This document shows positions 42,441-51,176 of a stretch of 64,000 nt of DNA, piece after piece. A program made the position numbers and the translations under genes. Numbering within the stretch: position 1 is the first letter of the stretch; the number at the start of each line of letters is the position of its first letter. The notes beneath the pieces were generated by a model, which was given only the letters and a program-made list of their open reading frames with translations, was not told where the DNA came from and made no database searches. Source of the stretch: SG8-38 sp041576815 (GTDB lineage Bacteria; Myxococcota_A; Polyangia; Polyangiales; Houyiibacteriaceae). Location of the stretch: the NCBI GenBank assembly GCA_041576815.1, contig JBFGKE010000004.1, positions 62,001-126,000 on the forward strand, read 5' to 3'.

Positions 42441-43124
42441 ATGGCGACGCATCAAAGACTCGGCGATTTGGCCGAAACGTTGGAGGCTGAAGGAGCGGAC
42501 GAGCTGCGGGTCCACGTCGTGAGGCGCGCGCGTGACTTCAAACGCTCGTGGGTGATGATGGCGGAGGCGCTGGTCGAGGTGCGCAACCGCGAATCCTACC
42601 TCGAATGGGGCTATGAGAACTTCTACGCGTACTGCGCGCTCGAGCTTCAAATCAAGCAGGCGACCGCAGACAAGCTCACGGGTTCGTACGTGGCGCTGAA
42701 ACGGCATGCGCCGTCGGTGCTGAAGCGAGATGGTCTCAATCAACGCATTCCAACGTGCGATGCGGTCGACTATTTCGCCCGGGCATTGAACAAGGCGCCG
42801 GGCGAGGACGGACCGAACGAGCGCGCCGTCGACCAGGAGGTCGTGGACGAGCTTCGGCAGGCCGTGTTCGAGGAAGGCGCTCCGGTGACCGAGCTCCGCA
42901 AACGTTTCAATCCGGTGCTTCACCCAAGGCCCGAGGGGGCTGAGCAGATCGACGCGATTCGGCGCGCCACGACGGCAACGCGTCGCCTGGAACGTATGAT
43001 CGAGGAGATCGACGGCCTGCATCGCCCGACCGTACGCGCGGCGCTCGATAGCCTCGAGGCGCTTCGCGAGGACCTCGCCGACCTGCTCGAGCGCACCAAA
43101 GCGCGCTACGCAGAGTCGGCTTGA
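42441..43124 (+). CDS. Conserved hypothetical helical protein
   Basis: 227 residues, soluble and helix-rich, ending in a coiled-coil stretch (TATRRLERMIEEIDGLHRPT, ALDSLEALREDLADLLERT). The segment FKRSWVMMAEALVEVRNRES followed by YLEWGYENFYAYCALEL is like a motif seen in DUF3102-type and other uncharacterised proteins (W-G-Y-x-x-F-x-x-Y-x-x-x-E-L). A DNA-binding or partition-like role is possible but unproven. TATAGA at 42429-42434 lies 6 bases before the ATG with no ribosome site, suggesting a leaderless message. It is divergent from the nucleotidyltransferase. Confidence 0.65.
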   Translation: MATHQRLGDLAETLEAEGADELRVHVVRRARDFKRSWVMMAEALVEVRNRESYLEWGYENFYAYCALELQIKQATADKLTGSYVALKRHAPSVLKRDGLNQRIPTCDAVDYFARALNKAPGEDGPNERAVDQEVVDELRQAVFEEGAPVTELRKRFNPVLHPRPEGAEQIDAIRRATTATRRLERMIEEIDGLHRPTVRAALDSLEALREDLADLLERTKARYAESA

Positions 43125-43164
43125 ATACGACTGAAACGTGTTCTATTTCTGGGCGGAGCCCGGG

Positions 43165-43614
43165 ATGAGCGAGAAAACGCGCGCGCCGGCCGTCGAAGGC
43201 CTCTTCACGATGGACCCCTCGGAGCCTCGGCTGCTTGGATCACGCTGTGGCGGCTGCGGCACGTTCTCCTTTCCCGCGGAGAAGAGCTTTTGCCGGAATC
43301 CCGCGTGCGACGACGCAAGCCTCGAAGAGGTGCCGTTGAGCCGCACCGGCAAAGTGTGGTCATACACCAGCGCCAACTACGAGCCGCCGCCGCCCTTCGT
43401 GGCGAAGGATCCGTTCGAGCCCTTCGCGATTGCGGCGGTCGAGCTCGAGGCGGAGGGGTTGACCGTGCTCGGACAGGTCGCAGATGGCGTCGGCGTCGAT
43501 GCCCTCAGAACCGGCATGCAGATGGAGCTCGTTCTTCACGAGCTGTACGAAGACGAGGACCACGTCTATCTCACCTGGGGCTGGAGGCCCGTCGAGGGAG
43601 GGAGCAAGACATGA
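43165..43614 (+). CDS. DUF35 OB-fold/zinc-ribbon acyl-CoA-binding protein
   Basis: 149 residues from ATG 43165 with GGAG 8 bases upstream. An N-terminal rubredoxin-like zinc ribbon with SRCGGCGTFSFPAEKSFCRNPAC (Cys pairs) precedes an OB-fold (GKVWSYTSANYEPPPPF to YLTWGWRP). DUF35 proteins (ChsH2-like, HMG-CoA or thiolase partners) form complexes with thiolase-like or hydratase partners and position acyl-CoA. It overlaps the thiolase gene by 4 bases, a standard pairing. Confidence 0.9.
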   Translation: MSEKTRAPAVEGLFTMDPSEPRLLGSRCGGCGTFSFPAEKSFCRNPACDDASLEEVPLSRTGKVWSYTSANYEPPPPFVAKDPFEPFAIAAVELEAEGLTVLGQVADGVGVDALRTGMQMELVLHELYEDEDHVYLTWGWRPVEGGSKT

Positions 43615-44798
43615 GCCACGACGTCGCGGTGCTGGGCGTCGGCATGCACCCTTGGGGAAAGTGGGGGCAGAGCTTCGTCACCTACGGTGTGAAGGCAGCA
43701 CGACACGCTCTGAAGGACGCCGGGCTCGCGTGGAAAGACATTCAGCTCGTGGCCGGCGGGGACACGATCCGCAACGGCTATCCGGGTTTCGTCGCCGGTG
43801 CCACCTTTGCACAGGCGCTCGGCTGGTCCGGCGCCAAGGTGTCGAGCTCCTATGGCGCATGTGCGACTGGCGCCCAGGCGATCAGCGTCGCGCGCGCGCA
43901 CATCTTGGCGGGGCTTTGCGACGTCGCCCTCGTGGTAGGGGCGGACACGACGCCGAAAGGCTTCTTCGCACCCACGGGCGGCCGGCGCCCGGACGACCCC
44001 GATTGGCTGCGGTTTCACGTGCAGGGGATCACCAACCCCACGTATTTTGGTCTGTATGCGCGCCGCCGCATGGACGAGTTTGGCGCGACCTCCGAGGATT
44101 TCGCGTCGGTGAAAGTCAAAAACGCCAGGCACGGGCTTCACAATCCGAACGCGCGCTATCGAAAAGAGGTGTCTCTCGAAGACGTGCTGGGCTCGGTGGT
44201 GGTCGCCGATCCTCTTCATCTGTTGGACATTTGTGCGACGAGCGACGGGGCCGCGGCCTTGGTGCTCGGCAGCATGGAGTTCGCGCGGAAGCACGCGACC
44301 AACCCGGTACGGATATCCGCGGTGTCGACGGTCACGCCGGTGTATCCCAACACGATCATCGAGATGCCCAATCTCGCGACCGATTCGACCGCGGGCACGG
44401 GGCTTCCCATGATCGGCTTCAAGGAATCGATTGCGCACCGTGCCTATGAAGAAGCGGGCCTTGGGCCCGAGGACATGAGCCTTGCCGAGGTCTACGATCT
44501 CTCGACGGCGCTCGAGCTCGACTGGTACGAGCAGATCGGCCTTTGCGCCCCGGGCGAGGCGGAAAAGCTCCTGCGCGACGGCGAGACCACGATCGGGGGA
44601 CGCGTTCCGGTGAACCCGAGCGGCGGGCTTTCTTGCTTTGGAGAAGCGGTGCCTGCGCAGGCGATCGCGCAGGTGTGCGAGCTGACGTGGCAGCTACGCG
44701 GTCACGCCGAAGGCCGACAGGTCGAAGGCGCCAAGGCCGGGATCACCGTGAACCAGGGCCTGTTCGGGCATGGCTCGTCGGTGATTTGTAGGACGTAG
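43611..44798 (+). CDS. Thiolase-like protein (lipid-transfer/SCP-x type)
   Basis: 395 residues from ATG 43611 (ATGA overlap). Nucleophile Cys is in SSYGACATGAQAISVA, followed by NPSGGLSCFGEAVPAQ and the C-terminal GLFGHGSSVI with the catalytic His. This branch (Ltp/SCP-x thiolase domain) works on acyl-CoAs or catalyses retro-aldol cleavage in steroid side-chain degradation, often as a complex with a DUF35 protein as encoded just upstream. Substrate not determined. Confidence 0.9.
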   Translation: MSHDVAVLGVGMHPWGKWGQSFVTYGVKAARHALKDAGLAWKDIQLVAGGDTIRNGYPGFVAGATFAQALGWSGAKVSSSYGACATGAQAISVARAHILAGLCDVALVVGADTTPKGFFAPTGGRRPDDPDWLRFHVQGITNPTYFGLYARRRMDEFGATSEDFASVKVKNARHGLHNPNARYRKEVSLEDVLGSVVVADPLHLLDICATSDGAAALVLGSMEFARKHATNPVRISAVSTVTPVYPNTIIEMPNLATDSTAGTGLPMIGFKESIAHRAYEEAGLGPEDMSLAEVYDLSTALELDWYEQIGLCAPGEAEKLLRDGETTIGGRVPVNPSGGLSCFGEAVPAQAIAQVCELTWQLRGHAEGRQVEGAKAGITVNQGLFGHGSSVICRT

Positions 44799-44874
44799 CT
44801 TCCCGCTCGCAGGCCGGGGCGGGCGGATGTAACTAAACCGCTCGACGAGCTTGCACGCCTCGAGGGCTAGCCGC

Positions 44875-46155
44875 TCAATAGAGCATGCCCGCTACCGATG
44901 CCGTCATCAGGGAGGCGAGCATGCCGCCGAACATGGCGCGAAGACCGAGACGCGCCAAGTCGTGTCGTCGCACGGGGGCAATGCCGCCGATCCCGCCGAG
45001 CTGAATTCCAATCGAGCCGAAGTTGGCGAAGCCGCAGAGCGCGTAGCTCGCGATCACGACAGTCCGTGGCGAGAGCTGGGTCGCGCCGTCCGCCAGCGAT
45101 TCGTAAAGATGCAGGTAGGCGATGAACTCCGTGAGGACGAGCTTTTCGCCGAGGAGCGTCCCGATCAAACCGCACTCTGCGACGGGCACGCCGATGAGAA
45201 ACGCGAACGGCCAGAAGATCCAACCCAGGATCTTTTGCATCGTGAGCGGTTCGACGGCGGCCGCGCCCTCTAGGTCGAGGGCGTCGTTGTAGAGCTGGAA
45301 GGGCAGACCGAGAAGTGCGTTGACGAGCGCGATCAGCGCGATGAAAGCGATCAACATGGCAGCAACGTTGAGCGCGAGCTTCATTCCCTCGGTGGCTCCC
45401 CTTGCTGCGGCATCGATGAGATTGACGTCCGGTTTGTCGACCTCCACCTCGACGGCGCCGGCGGTCTCCGAATCCTCGGTTTCCGGCCACATCACCTTGG
45501 CGATGACGAGTGCGGCCGGGGCGCTCATCACACTTGCCGCGATCAAATGGCCGGCGATGTTCGGTACCACCCGATCGAGCAACCCGACGTATGCCGCGAG
45601 GACGCCCCCGGCAACCGTGGCAAAACCTCCAGTCATCACCGCCATGAGCTCGGACATCGTCATCGTGCGGATGAACGGCGCAACCATGAGCGGCGCCTCG
45701 GTTTGTCCGACGAAGGTGTTTGCCGCAGTCGCGAGCGTCTCGGACCCCGACGTCTTCATCGTTCGCCGCATGAGCCACGCAAACCCACTCACCAGCCTCT
45801 GCATCAAGCCGAGGTGGTAGAGCATCGTCATGAGCGCGGCGAAAAAGATCAACGTCGGCAAGACGTTGATCGCGATCGTGAACTTCTCCGAAGCGAAATC
45901 GCCGAAGATGAACTCCGTCCCCTTGGCAGTGAATCCTAGGAGCGCGAGCACCACGTCGTTCAGCACGGAAAACAACCAAAGCCCGGGCTGGGTCTTCATG
46001 ACCAAAACCCCGAACGAGAGCTGAAGCCCGACGCCCCAGGCGACGGTCCGCCATGGCACGCGGCCACGATGCTTGGAGAGCAACCATGCGATGCCCACCA
46101 TCGCGAACAACCCGAGAAATGAAACGAAGCGCTGCCCGATCGAAGCGTCCATCAT
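44875..46155 (-). CDS. Concentrative nucleoside transporter (NupC/CNT family)
   Basis: 426 residues with about 10 membrane helices. Family motifs are LPTLIFFAALMTMLYHLGLMQ, GQTEAPLMVAPFI and ESLADGATQLSPRTVVIASYALCGFANFGSIG. It imports nucleosides with protons or sodium. The ATG overlaps the sulfotransferase stop (4 bases), making it the last gene of a reverse-strand run from pdxJ. The functional link to those genes is unclear. Confidence 0.92.
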   Translation of the reverse strand: MMDASIGQRFVSFLGLFAMVGIAWLLSKHRGRVPWRTVAWGVGLQLSFGVLVMKTQPGLWLFSVLNDVVLALLGFTAKGTEFIFGDFASEKFTIAINVLPTLIFFAALMTMLYHLGLMQRLVSGFAWLMRRTMKTSGSETLATAANTFVGQTEAPLMVAPFIRTMTMSELMAVMTGGFATVAGGVLAAYVGLLDRVVPNIAGHLIAASVMSAPAALVIAKVMWPETEDSETAGAVEVEVDKPDVNLIDAAARGATEGMKLALNVAAMLIAFIALIALVNALLGLPFQLYNDALDLEGAAAVEPLTMQKILGWIFWPFAFLIGVPVAECGLIGTLLGEKLVLTEFIAYLHLYESLADGATQLSPRTVVIASYALCGFANFGSIGIQLGGIGGIAPVRRHDLARLGLRAMFGGMLASLMTASVAGMLY

Positions 46156-47420
46156 TCGTAAGGAACGTCGAAGCGGGCGCGATACGCCCCGAGGCGTGAT
46201 TCGATGTCGCTCTCGCTCACGCCGAAATCCGCGAGCGAGTACCGGTGGCGGCCGTACTTGTGCTGTTTGTCTACCTTTCGGGAAGCCTCCATGGCGTCTC
46301 GCGCGCCCCGTGTGAGCTCCATGCCCGCCGCTTCGTAGATTCGGCCGACCTCCTGCAGGGGGTCCCGAATCAAATCGTAGTACGAGACGTCGATGAAGCC
46401 TCGGTCACCCACCCGATCGCGCGTGGCCATCGCACGACGAGCCATGTTCTCGATCTTTCCGAGCCAATGCTGCGCGACGCGCTTGGGGTCGACCTCGTCG
46501 CTGAAGATCATCCGTAGATGGGTGAGCATGCTGAAGAGGGATGGGCTGGTCTTGAGGGGGTCGCGATGCGTGTGGACGATGGTAGCGTCGGGAAAGACGG
46601 CCAGCAGCGGGTCGAAGTACTCCTGATGATGCGGCGTCTTGAGCACCCAGCGGACGTCCGTGCCCAGTCCCGGCTGCTGCCACTGCAAGTACTGCATCAT
46701 CCGGCGGAGCACCCTGTACGCGGGCAAGTGGTCCTGCTTCTCCAGCCACTTCGAATAGGTCGGGACATGCATCATCGCTTCTGGCGTCGTGGTCAAGAAC
46801 GACTGCTCGAGAAGAATCACCTCTTCTTCCGGTGCGTCGGGCTCCGCTGGATGAATCGCGAAGAAGCCGGGTGACATGTACTTGAGCCCTCTTGCAGCGG
46901 CTGCGGCCTGCGCGAAGCGGGGGTCTTTTCCTCCGCGCGGAGCTTTCTTGATCGGCGCTGGATTGATCGCCTCCCACGATGCGAGGGACCGGATGTCGGG
47001 ATCCCGCGCGATCAGGCGGTGAAGCATCGTCGTCCCGGTGCGAGCCAAGCCTGCCACGACGACCGGCGCGCGGATCGGGACTTCGAGGATCTCGGGATGG
47101 CGGCGAAAAGCCTCGGCGGCGACGAGCTTGTTCGCGAGCAACCCGACGATACGCCCCCGGATGATCATCCGGCCCACCGGGTTGAGCGCGGCCTCTTGGT
47201 TGATCGATTGGATGAGCACTTCGAGCGGCTTCATGAAGGCCTGGTCGCCGAAGTCGTCGAGCCCGGCTTTGCGCTGTGCCGCCGAAAGCAAGTCGCCGAC
47301 CGCGATCGGCTTCCCACCGATACCGACGCTCGAGAGCGCTCGGCCCACGCGGTTCGCGATCGCGATCGGGACAGGTCGATACGGCCGGTCGAAGCTGCGG
47401 ATCACATCGGTGGAAGGCAT
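46152..47420 (-). CDS. Sulfotransferase-fold family protein
   Basis: 422 residues from ATG 47420. A PAPS-loop-like motif VVVAGLARTGTTMLHRLIAR (5'-phosphosulfate loop G-x-x-R-[TS]-G-[TS]-T) and the 3'-phosphate region TIVHTHRDPLKTSPSL are clear. An N-terminal helical domain of about 110 residues and the PEEEVILLEQSFLTT segment fit the bacterial sulfotransferase_3-like group often found with steroid and fatty-acid genes. The acceptor is unknown. 8 bases follow the DUF1214 gene. Confidence 0.88.
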   Translation of the reverse strand: MPSTDVIRSFDRPYRPVPIAIANRVGRALSSVGIGGKPIAVGDLLSAAQRKAGLDDFGDQAFMKPLEVLIQSINQEAALNPVGRMIIRGRIVGLLANKLVAAEAFRRHPEILEVPIRAPVVVAGLARTGTTMLHRLIARDPDIRSLASWEAINPAPIKKAPRGGKDPRFAQAAAAARGLKYMSPGFFAIHPAEPDAPEEEVILLEQSFLTTTPEAMMHVPTYSKWLEKQDHLPAYRVLRRMMQYLQWQQPGLGTDVRWVLKTPHHQEYFDPLLAVFPDATIVHTHRDPLKTSPSLFSMLTHLRMIFSDEVDPKRVAQHWLGKIENMARRAMATRDRVGDRGFIDVSYYDLIRDPLQEVGRIYEAAGMELTRGARDAMEASRKVDKQHKYGRHRYSLADFGVSESDIESRLGAYRARFDVPYE

Positions 47421-47428
47421 GGACCGCT

Positions 47429-48529
47429 TCAGAGCTCGGATAGCTTGACCACTCGCGTCTGAGGCTCCGGATGCTCGTTTGCGCGCACCCAGCGCCAACA
47501 CATCGTGCCCTCGAGGTGCCCGACCGTGTCGATCCAGTTGTCGAACCCTCGGTTTTCGGCTGCCACGACCACTTGTACGGAGCCGTCGGGTCGATACTTC
47601 GCCGTGTGCTTGTTCACATGAATCGGGTAGTAGCGATAGTCGAGCGACTCCATCCAGTAGTTGTTGAGTTGGAAGTTCCAATGCTCGCACTCGGGCGGCG
47701 TCGCCTCGATCACGAGCGCCTCGTCGGGCGCGAGCTTCCAGTAGCTGTGGTAGTAGGCGATGTCGGGCACACCGCCTGCCTGGTTGGACACCTCCTGCGG
47801 CATGCGGGGCAGCCTGTTGGTGTGCTTTTTGAAGTTCTCCGCCCAGCTCGCAAAGATCATCGCTGCGCCCGCGACCAGGCCCGCCGAGGTCGTCAGCCCT
47901 TCCGCGCATTTCACCGGATCGAAGGGCGTCGGTCTTCCGTCTCCACCGATGCGCTCGATGTCGATTTCCGCGCGCTGCTCGTTTTTGCGGTCGAGAAACG
48001 TTTGGCGCACGATCAGCGTCCCGGTTTCCCTCTCCATCGGCAGCCAGTTGCCAGGCTTTTCCTCGGTACTGACGATGATCTCGAAGCTGCCGTCGGGCTC
48101 GACGCGCATGGACGATGCTTCGAGGTAGCCGGTCGGCGGCATGCCGCGACCCTGTCCGTAGTTGCCGCGCTGGGTGAAGAACCCGAGGTATTGCACCGAC
48201 CCGCGGTTTCCGTAGATGCGGTATTCGTGCTCGCCGCTGATCGCCGCGTTTTGATAGTAGTTGTCCGGATGGTCTGCGCCCATCTTCGCCGTCTCGTGCA
48301 CGACCCGCTGCAGGACGGGCGCAAGCGGGTCGTTGTGCTCGACGAAGGTCTGGAGCGCGGCACGCGTGATGCGGCTCAGATAGCGAAAACCCTCCATGCG
48401 GTTCATCGGGTCGCCGGGCGTTTTGGGCCCGAGCACCACGTTGCCAGCCATCTTCAGCGTGTCGCAGAACCGGTTCCAGACGGTGCCGTCGACGATTTCC
48501 TTTTCTTCCTGGCTCAGCTCATCGGTCAT
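47429..48529 (-). CDS. DUF1214-domain protein
   Basis: 366 residues, no signal peptide. The C-terminal DUF1214-like part reads YYHSYWKLAPDEALVIEATP, then CEHWNFQLNNYWMESLDYRY and YRPDGSVQVVVAAENRGFDNWIDT. Its N-terminal helical part opens with a degenerate QEEKEIVDGTVWNRFCDTL. DUF1214/DUF1254 proteins have jelly-roll folds and no settled reaction. It is in a close gene run with an SDR and a sulfotransferase, a combination that suggests lipid or steroid modification (inference). Confidence 0.85.
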   Translation of the reverse strand: MTDELSQEEKEIVDGTVWNRFCDTLKMAGNVVLGPKTPGDPMNRMEGFRYLSRITRAALQTFVEHNDPLAPVLQRVVHETAKMGADHPDNYYQNAAISGEHEYRIYGNRGSVQYLGFFTQRGNYGQGRGMPPTGYLEASSMRVEPDGSFEIIVSTEEKPGNWLPMERETGTLIVRQTFLDRKNEQRAEIDIERIGGDGRPTPFDPVKCAEGLTTSAGLVAGAAMIFASWAENFKKHTNRLPRMPQEVSNQAGGVPDIAYYHSYWKLAPDEALVIEATPPECEHWNFQLNNYWMESLDYRYYPIHVNKHTAKYRPDGSVQVVVAAENRGFDNWIDTVGHLEGTMCWRWVRANEHPEPQTRVVKLSEL

Positions 48530-48539
48530 ACCGCTCCTT

Positions 48540-49553
48540 TTACGTCAGTTGGTGCTGGCGCAGCAGCGCTTCGGTCTTCTCCCAGAGGAGCGCGCCGTTT
48601 TCGGGGTCCCGCGCCGGCTCGGAGGGCTCTTTGGGTCGCATCATGTGCATGTACTGCCCGGTCGTTCTACCCATCTCTTCCGACGAAACGAGGTAGTCGA
48701 CGGGTATGGAGGCCTTTTCGGGGCTTTGGAAGAACAAGGCCATGATCGGCTTTAGGACTGGCTTGAGCCACGCGGGGGCCTCGCGGGCCATGTTCGAGTT
48801 GACCGCGCCCGGGCAAATCGCGTGGACGCAAACGCCGGGAGCACTGCTGTCTCCACCTGGATTAAGTCGCCGCGATAGCTCTTCGAAGTATGTCGTGAGG
48901 TAGAGCTTGCTCAACCCATAGTATTTGATCCCGTCCGCTACGCCGTAGTCGACCGGTTCGCCGAAGGCATCGAAGTCGATTGGAATGGAGCTGCGGTGTG
49001 TTTCCGACGACACGAAGATCACCCGGGGTGGGTCATCGGGGCGACCGTTGCCCCCGTAAACGTCGTTTGGGATCACGCCATCGCGGAGCAGCCTTCGAAG
49101 CAGCACGTGCTTCGCGAGAAAGTTCACGGCAAACATCAGCTCGAGCCCGTGCTTGTTCTTGCGGGACGTCACGGGAACCACGCCCGCATTGAACACCGCG
49201 ACGTCGAGCGTCACACCCTGATCGCGAAGCTCGTCACAAAAACCCAGCGTGGAATCGAAGTCGCTGAGATCGACGTGCATCATCTCGACGTCGGGGTTGC
49301 CGCTTTGCGCTCGAACGTCGTTCCCCGCCTCTGGGATGCCGCTTCGGCAGGCCATGATGACGTGCGCGCCGCGCTTCGCGAGACGAATCGCGATCGCTTT
49401 GCCGAGCCCGCTGTTCGCGCCGGTCACCAGACAGGTGCGACCCTCCAGCGAGACGTGATCGGGCACCGCCTCGACCTCGGAAACCTCGTTTCGCTGGTCG
49501 AGAAGCCCACTGACGACTGCGCTGAGTGGATTTTGATGGCTTCGCTCGACCAC
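48540..49553 (-). CDS. SDR family oxidoreductase, retinol dehydrogenase/protochlorophyllide-reductase-like
   Basis: 337 residues. TGANSGLGKAIAIRLAKRGAH for cofactor binding, AVFNAGVV as the NNAG-equivalent, FVSSETH with the catalytic Ser and YGLSK (YxxxK). A 35-residue N-terminal extension precedes the fold. The long C-terminal part resembles RDH/WWOX-type SDRs that act on hydrophobic alcohols. It starts 1 base after the pdxJ stop and is followed by DUF1214 10 bases on. Confidence 0.9.
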   Translation of the reverse strand: MVERSHQNPLSAVVSGLLDQRNEVSEVEAVPDHVSLEGRTCLVTGANSGLGKAIAIRLAKRGAHVIMACRSGIPEAGNDVRAQSGNPDVEMMHVDLSDFDSTLGFCDELRDQGVTLDVAVFNAGVVPVTSRKNKHGLELMFAVNFLAKHVLLRRLLRDGVIPNDVYGGNGRPDDPPRVIFVSSETHRSSIPIDFDAFGEPVDYGVADGIKYYGLSKLYLTTYFEELSRRLNPGGDSSAPGVCVHAICPGAVNSNMAREAPAWLKPVLKPIMALFFQSPEKASIPVDYLVSSEEMGRTTGQYMHMMRPKEPSEPARDPENGALLWEKTEALLRQHQLT

Positions 49554-49554
49554 G

Positions 49555-50295
49555 TCAGACCGACTCCGTAATCTGGAGGTATTCGCGGACGACTCGATCG
49601 AGGCCGACGAAGAGCGCGCGGGCCATCAGCGCGTGCCCGATCGACACCTCGTCGATGTGCGGCAACGTCAGAAACTCCGGGAGGTTGTCGAGGTCGAGAT
49701 CGTGGCCGGCGTTGACCCCCAATCCGTGGGCCGCAGCGTGCCTTGCCGCTTCGCGGTATCGGTCGAGGGAAGCACGGAGCACCTCACCACCAGTTTCGAA
49801 CGCACGTGCATAGGGTTCGGTGTAGAGCTCGACACGATCGGCGCCCAGGTTCGCCGCCCAATCGATGGGCGCCGGATCGGGGTCCACGAACACGCTCACG
49901 CGCACGCCAGCATCATGTAAACGCGCAATCACGTCGGCAAGCTCCTCCGCGGGCGTGTCAGGCGGCCATCCCGCCTCGCTCGTCAGCTCACCGGGACGCA
50001 CGGGAACGAGCGTGCACTGGTCTGGCCGAACGGATTCGACGAGCTCGACGAGCTTCGGGCGTGGGTCGCCCTCGACGTTGTACTCCACCCGGTCGCGAGC
50101 TGGCTCGAGCGCTGCGGCGACGTCGTACACGTCGGCGGGTCGAATGTGCCGCTCGTCCGCGCGGGGGTGAACCGTGATGCCCGGCGCTCCAGCCTCGACA
50201 CATACATGCGCGGCCTCGACCACGCTCGGCACCGCACCACCGCGCGAGTTTCGAAGGGTGGCCACCTTGTTGAGGTTGACGCTGAGACGAGCCAT
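49555..50295 (-). CDS. pdxJ: Pyridoxine 5'-phosphate synthase
   Basis: 246 residues, TIM barrel. Signatures are MARLSVNLNKVATLRNSRGG, GAPGITVHPRADERHI, VEYNVEGDP, VSVFVDPDP, LGVNAGHDLDLDNLP and EVSIGHALMARAL. It condenses 3-amino-1-hydroxyacetone phosphate with deoxyxylulose 5-phosphate to make pyridoxine phosphate. It heads a reverse-strand run of five close genes (SDR, DUF1214, sulfotransferase, CNT) and shares an operator-bearing intergenic region with the PaaX-like gene. Confidence 0.96.
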   Translation of the reverse strand: MARLSVNLNKVATLRNSRGGAVPSVVEAAHVCVEAGAPGITVHPRADERHIRPADVYDVAAALEPARDRVEYNVEGDPRPKLVELVESVRPDQCTLVPVRPGELTSEAGWPPDTPAEELADVIARLHDAGVRVSVFVDPDPAPIDWAANLGADRVELYTEPYARAFETGGEVLRASLDRYREAARHAAAHGLGVNAGHDLDLDNLPEFLTLPHIDEVSIGHALMARALFVGLDRVVREYLQITESV

Positions 50296-50317
50296 CGCAG
50301 GCTGACGTTCTATTACA

Positions 50318-50336
50318 TTAAGTGGAACAAACTTAA
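50318..50336. promoter_or_regulatory. Palindromic operator between pdxJ and the PaaX-like gene
   Basis: Perfect arms TTAAGT (50318-50323) and ACTTAA (50331-50336) with a 7-base centre, in an AT-rich island within high-G+C DNA, about 11 bases before the regulator start and 23 bases from pdxJ. It suits a dimeric winged-helix protein such as the adjacent PaaX-like product, which would then be autoregulated and also control the pdxJ run. Confidence 0.55.
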
Positions 50337-50346
50337 CTTCTGTGTA

Positions 50347-51150
50347 ATGGTTGGCCTGATGAACGTGAGCGCCAAAGCGGTCGTTCTGGAGGTTTTATCC
50401 GCCGGCGAGTCGATCTACAAGGGCACGCTTCCGGTGCGCTCCCTGGTACAAGCCGCGTCGGTCTTCGGAATCGCAGAAAACAGCGTTCGCGTCGCGATCG
50501 TGCGGCTGCGGGCCGAAGGTCTGCTCGAGTCGCCCGGGCGCGGAGAGTATCGACTCGGCCCGAGCGCTCAGGTGGTCAACGACAAGATTCACGGTTGGCG
50601 GACCGTGGCGACGCGCGTGGGAACGTGGGATGGCTCGTGGATTGCGGCGTTCACCGCCGACCTCTCGCGGACCGACCGCCCTGCCCTGCGCCGTCGCCTG
50701 CGGGCGCTTCGCTATCTCGGGTTCGAGGAGCTCAAACCCGGCCTTTTCGTGAGGCCGAACAATTTGATACCGGGCATCGACGGCGTGCGTCACGAGCTGG
50801 TGGCGCTAGGCCTCGATGCCGACGCGCCGGTGTTTCGCATGGAAGAGCTGAATCCGGATCAAGAAGAGCGCGCGCGCGCCATGTGGGACAGTCGGGGGCT
50901 CGAGCGCACGTACACACAAATGCACGGCGAGCTGAAGATCAGCATGGACCGCCTCGGCGAGCTCGCTCTCGACGACTCGGTTCGCGAGGCCTTTCTTCTA
51001 GGCCGCGAAGGGATCCGTCACGTCGTCCTCGACCCGCTGCTGCCCGAGCCCCTGGTCGATGAGAACAAACGCTCGACGATGGTCTCCGTCCTCCAGGATT
51101 ACTGCGACAAGGGCCTGAACCTCTGGACCCGCTTCCTCGCCATCGATTGA
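50347..51150 (+). CDS. PaaX-like transcriptional regulator
   Basis: 267 residues from ATG 50347; ATG 50359 is equally possible and neither has a good ribosome site. The N-terminal winged helix-turn-helix is SLVQAASVFGIAENSVRVAI, then VRLRAEGLLESPGRGEYRLG, matching PaaX/GntR-like wHTH. The middle and C-terminal parts (GTWDGSWIAAF, LGFEELKPGLFVRPNNL) are PaaX-domain patterns. PaaX represses phenylacetate genes with phenylacetyl-CoA as ligand; no paa genes are present, so the ligand here is unknown. Confidence 0.83.
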   Translation: MVGLMNVSAKAVVLEVLSAGESIYKGTLPVRSLVQAASVFGIAENSVRVAIVRLRAEGLLESPGRGEYRLGPSAQVVNDKIHGWRTVATRVGTWDGSWIAAFTADLSRTDRPALRRRLRALRYLGFEELKPGLFVRPNNLIPGIDGVRHELVALGLDADAPVFRMEELNPDQEERARAMWDSRGLERTYTQMHGELKISMDRLGELALDDSVREAFLLGREGIRHVVLDPLLPEPLVDENKRSTMVSVLQDYCDKGLNLWTRFLAID

Positions 51151-51176
51151 TATAGGGGACGATTGATATAGGGGAC
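51145..51176. repeat. Tandem 16-base duplication spanning the PaaX-like stop codon
   Basis: GATTGATATAGGGGAC occurs twice in direct succession (51145-51160, 51161-51176). The first copy includes the TGA stop of the regulator, the second runs into the REP palindrome. This looks like slippage or a duplication linked to arrival of the repeat. Confidence 0.7.

Noticed and set aside
42384..43022. N-terminal extension of the nucleotidyltransferase frame to 43022
   Set aside because: It would run antisense through the gene at 42441; GTG 42383 has a ribosome site and gives a family-sized protein.
47471..48745. Plus-strand open frame of 424 codons
   Set aside because: Antisense to the DUF1214 gene; no domain and no ribosome site.
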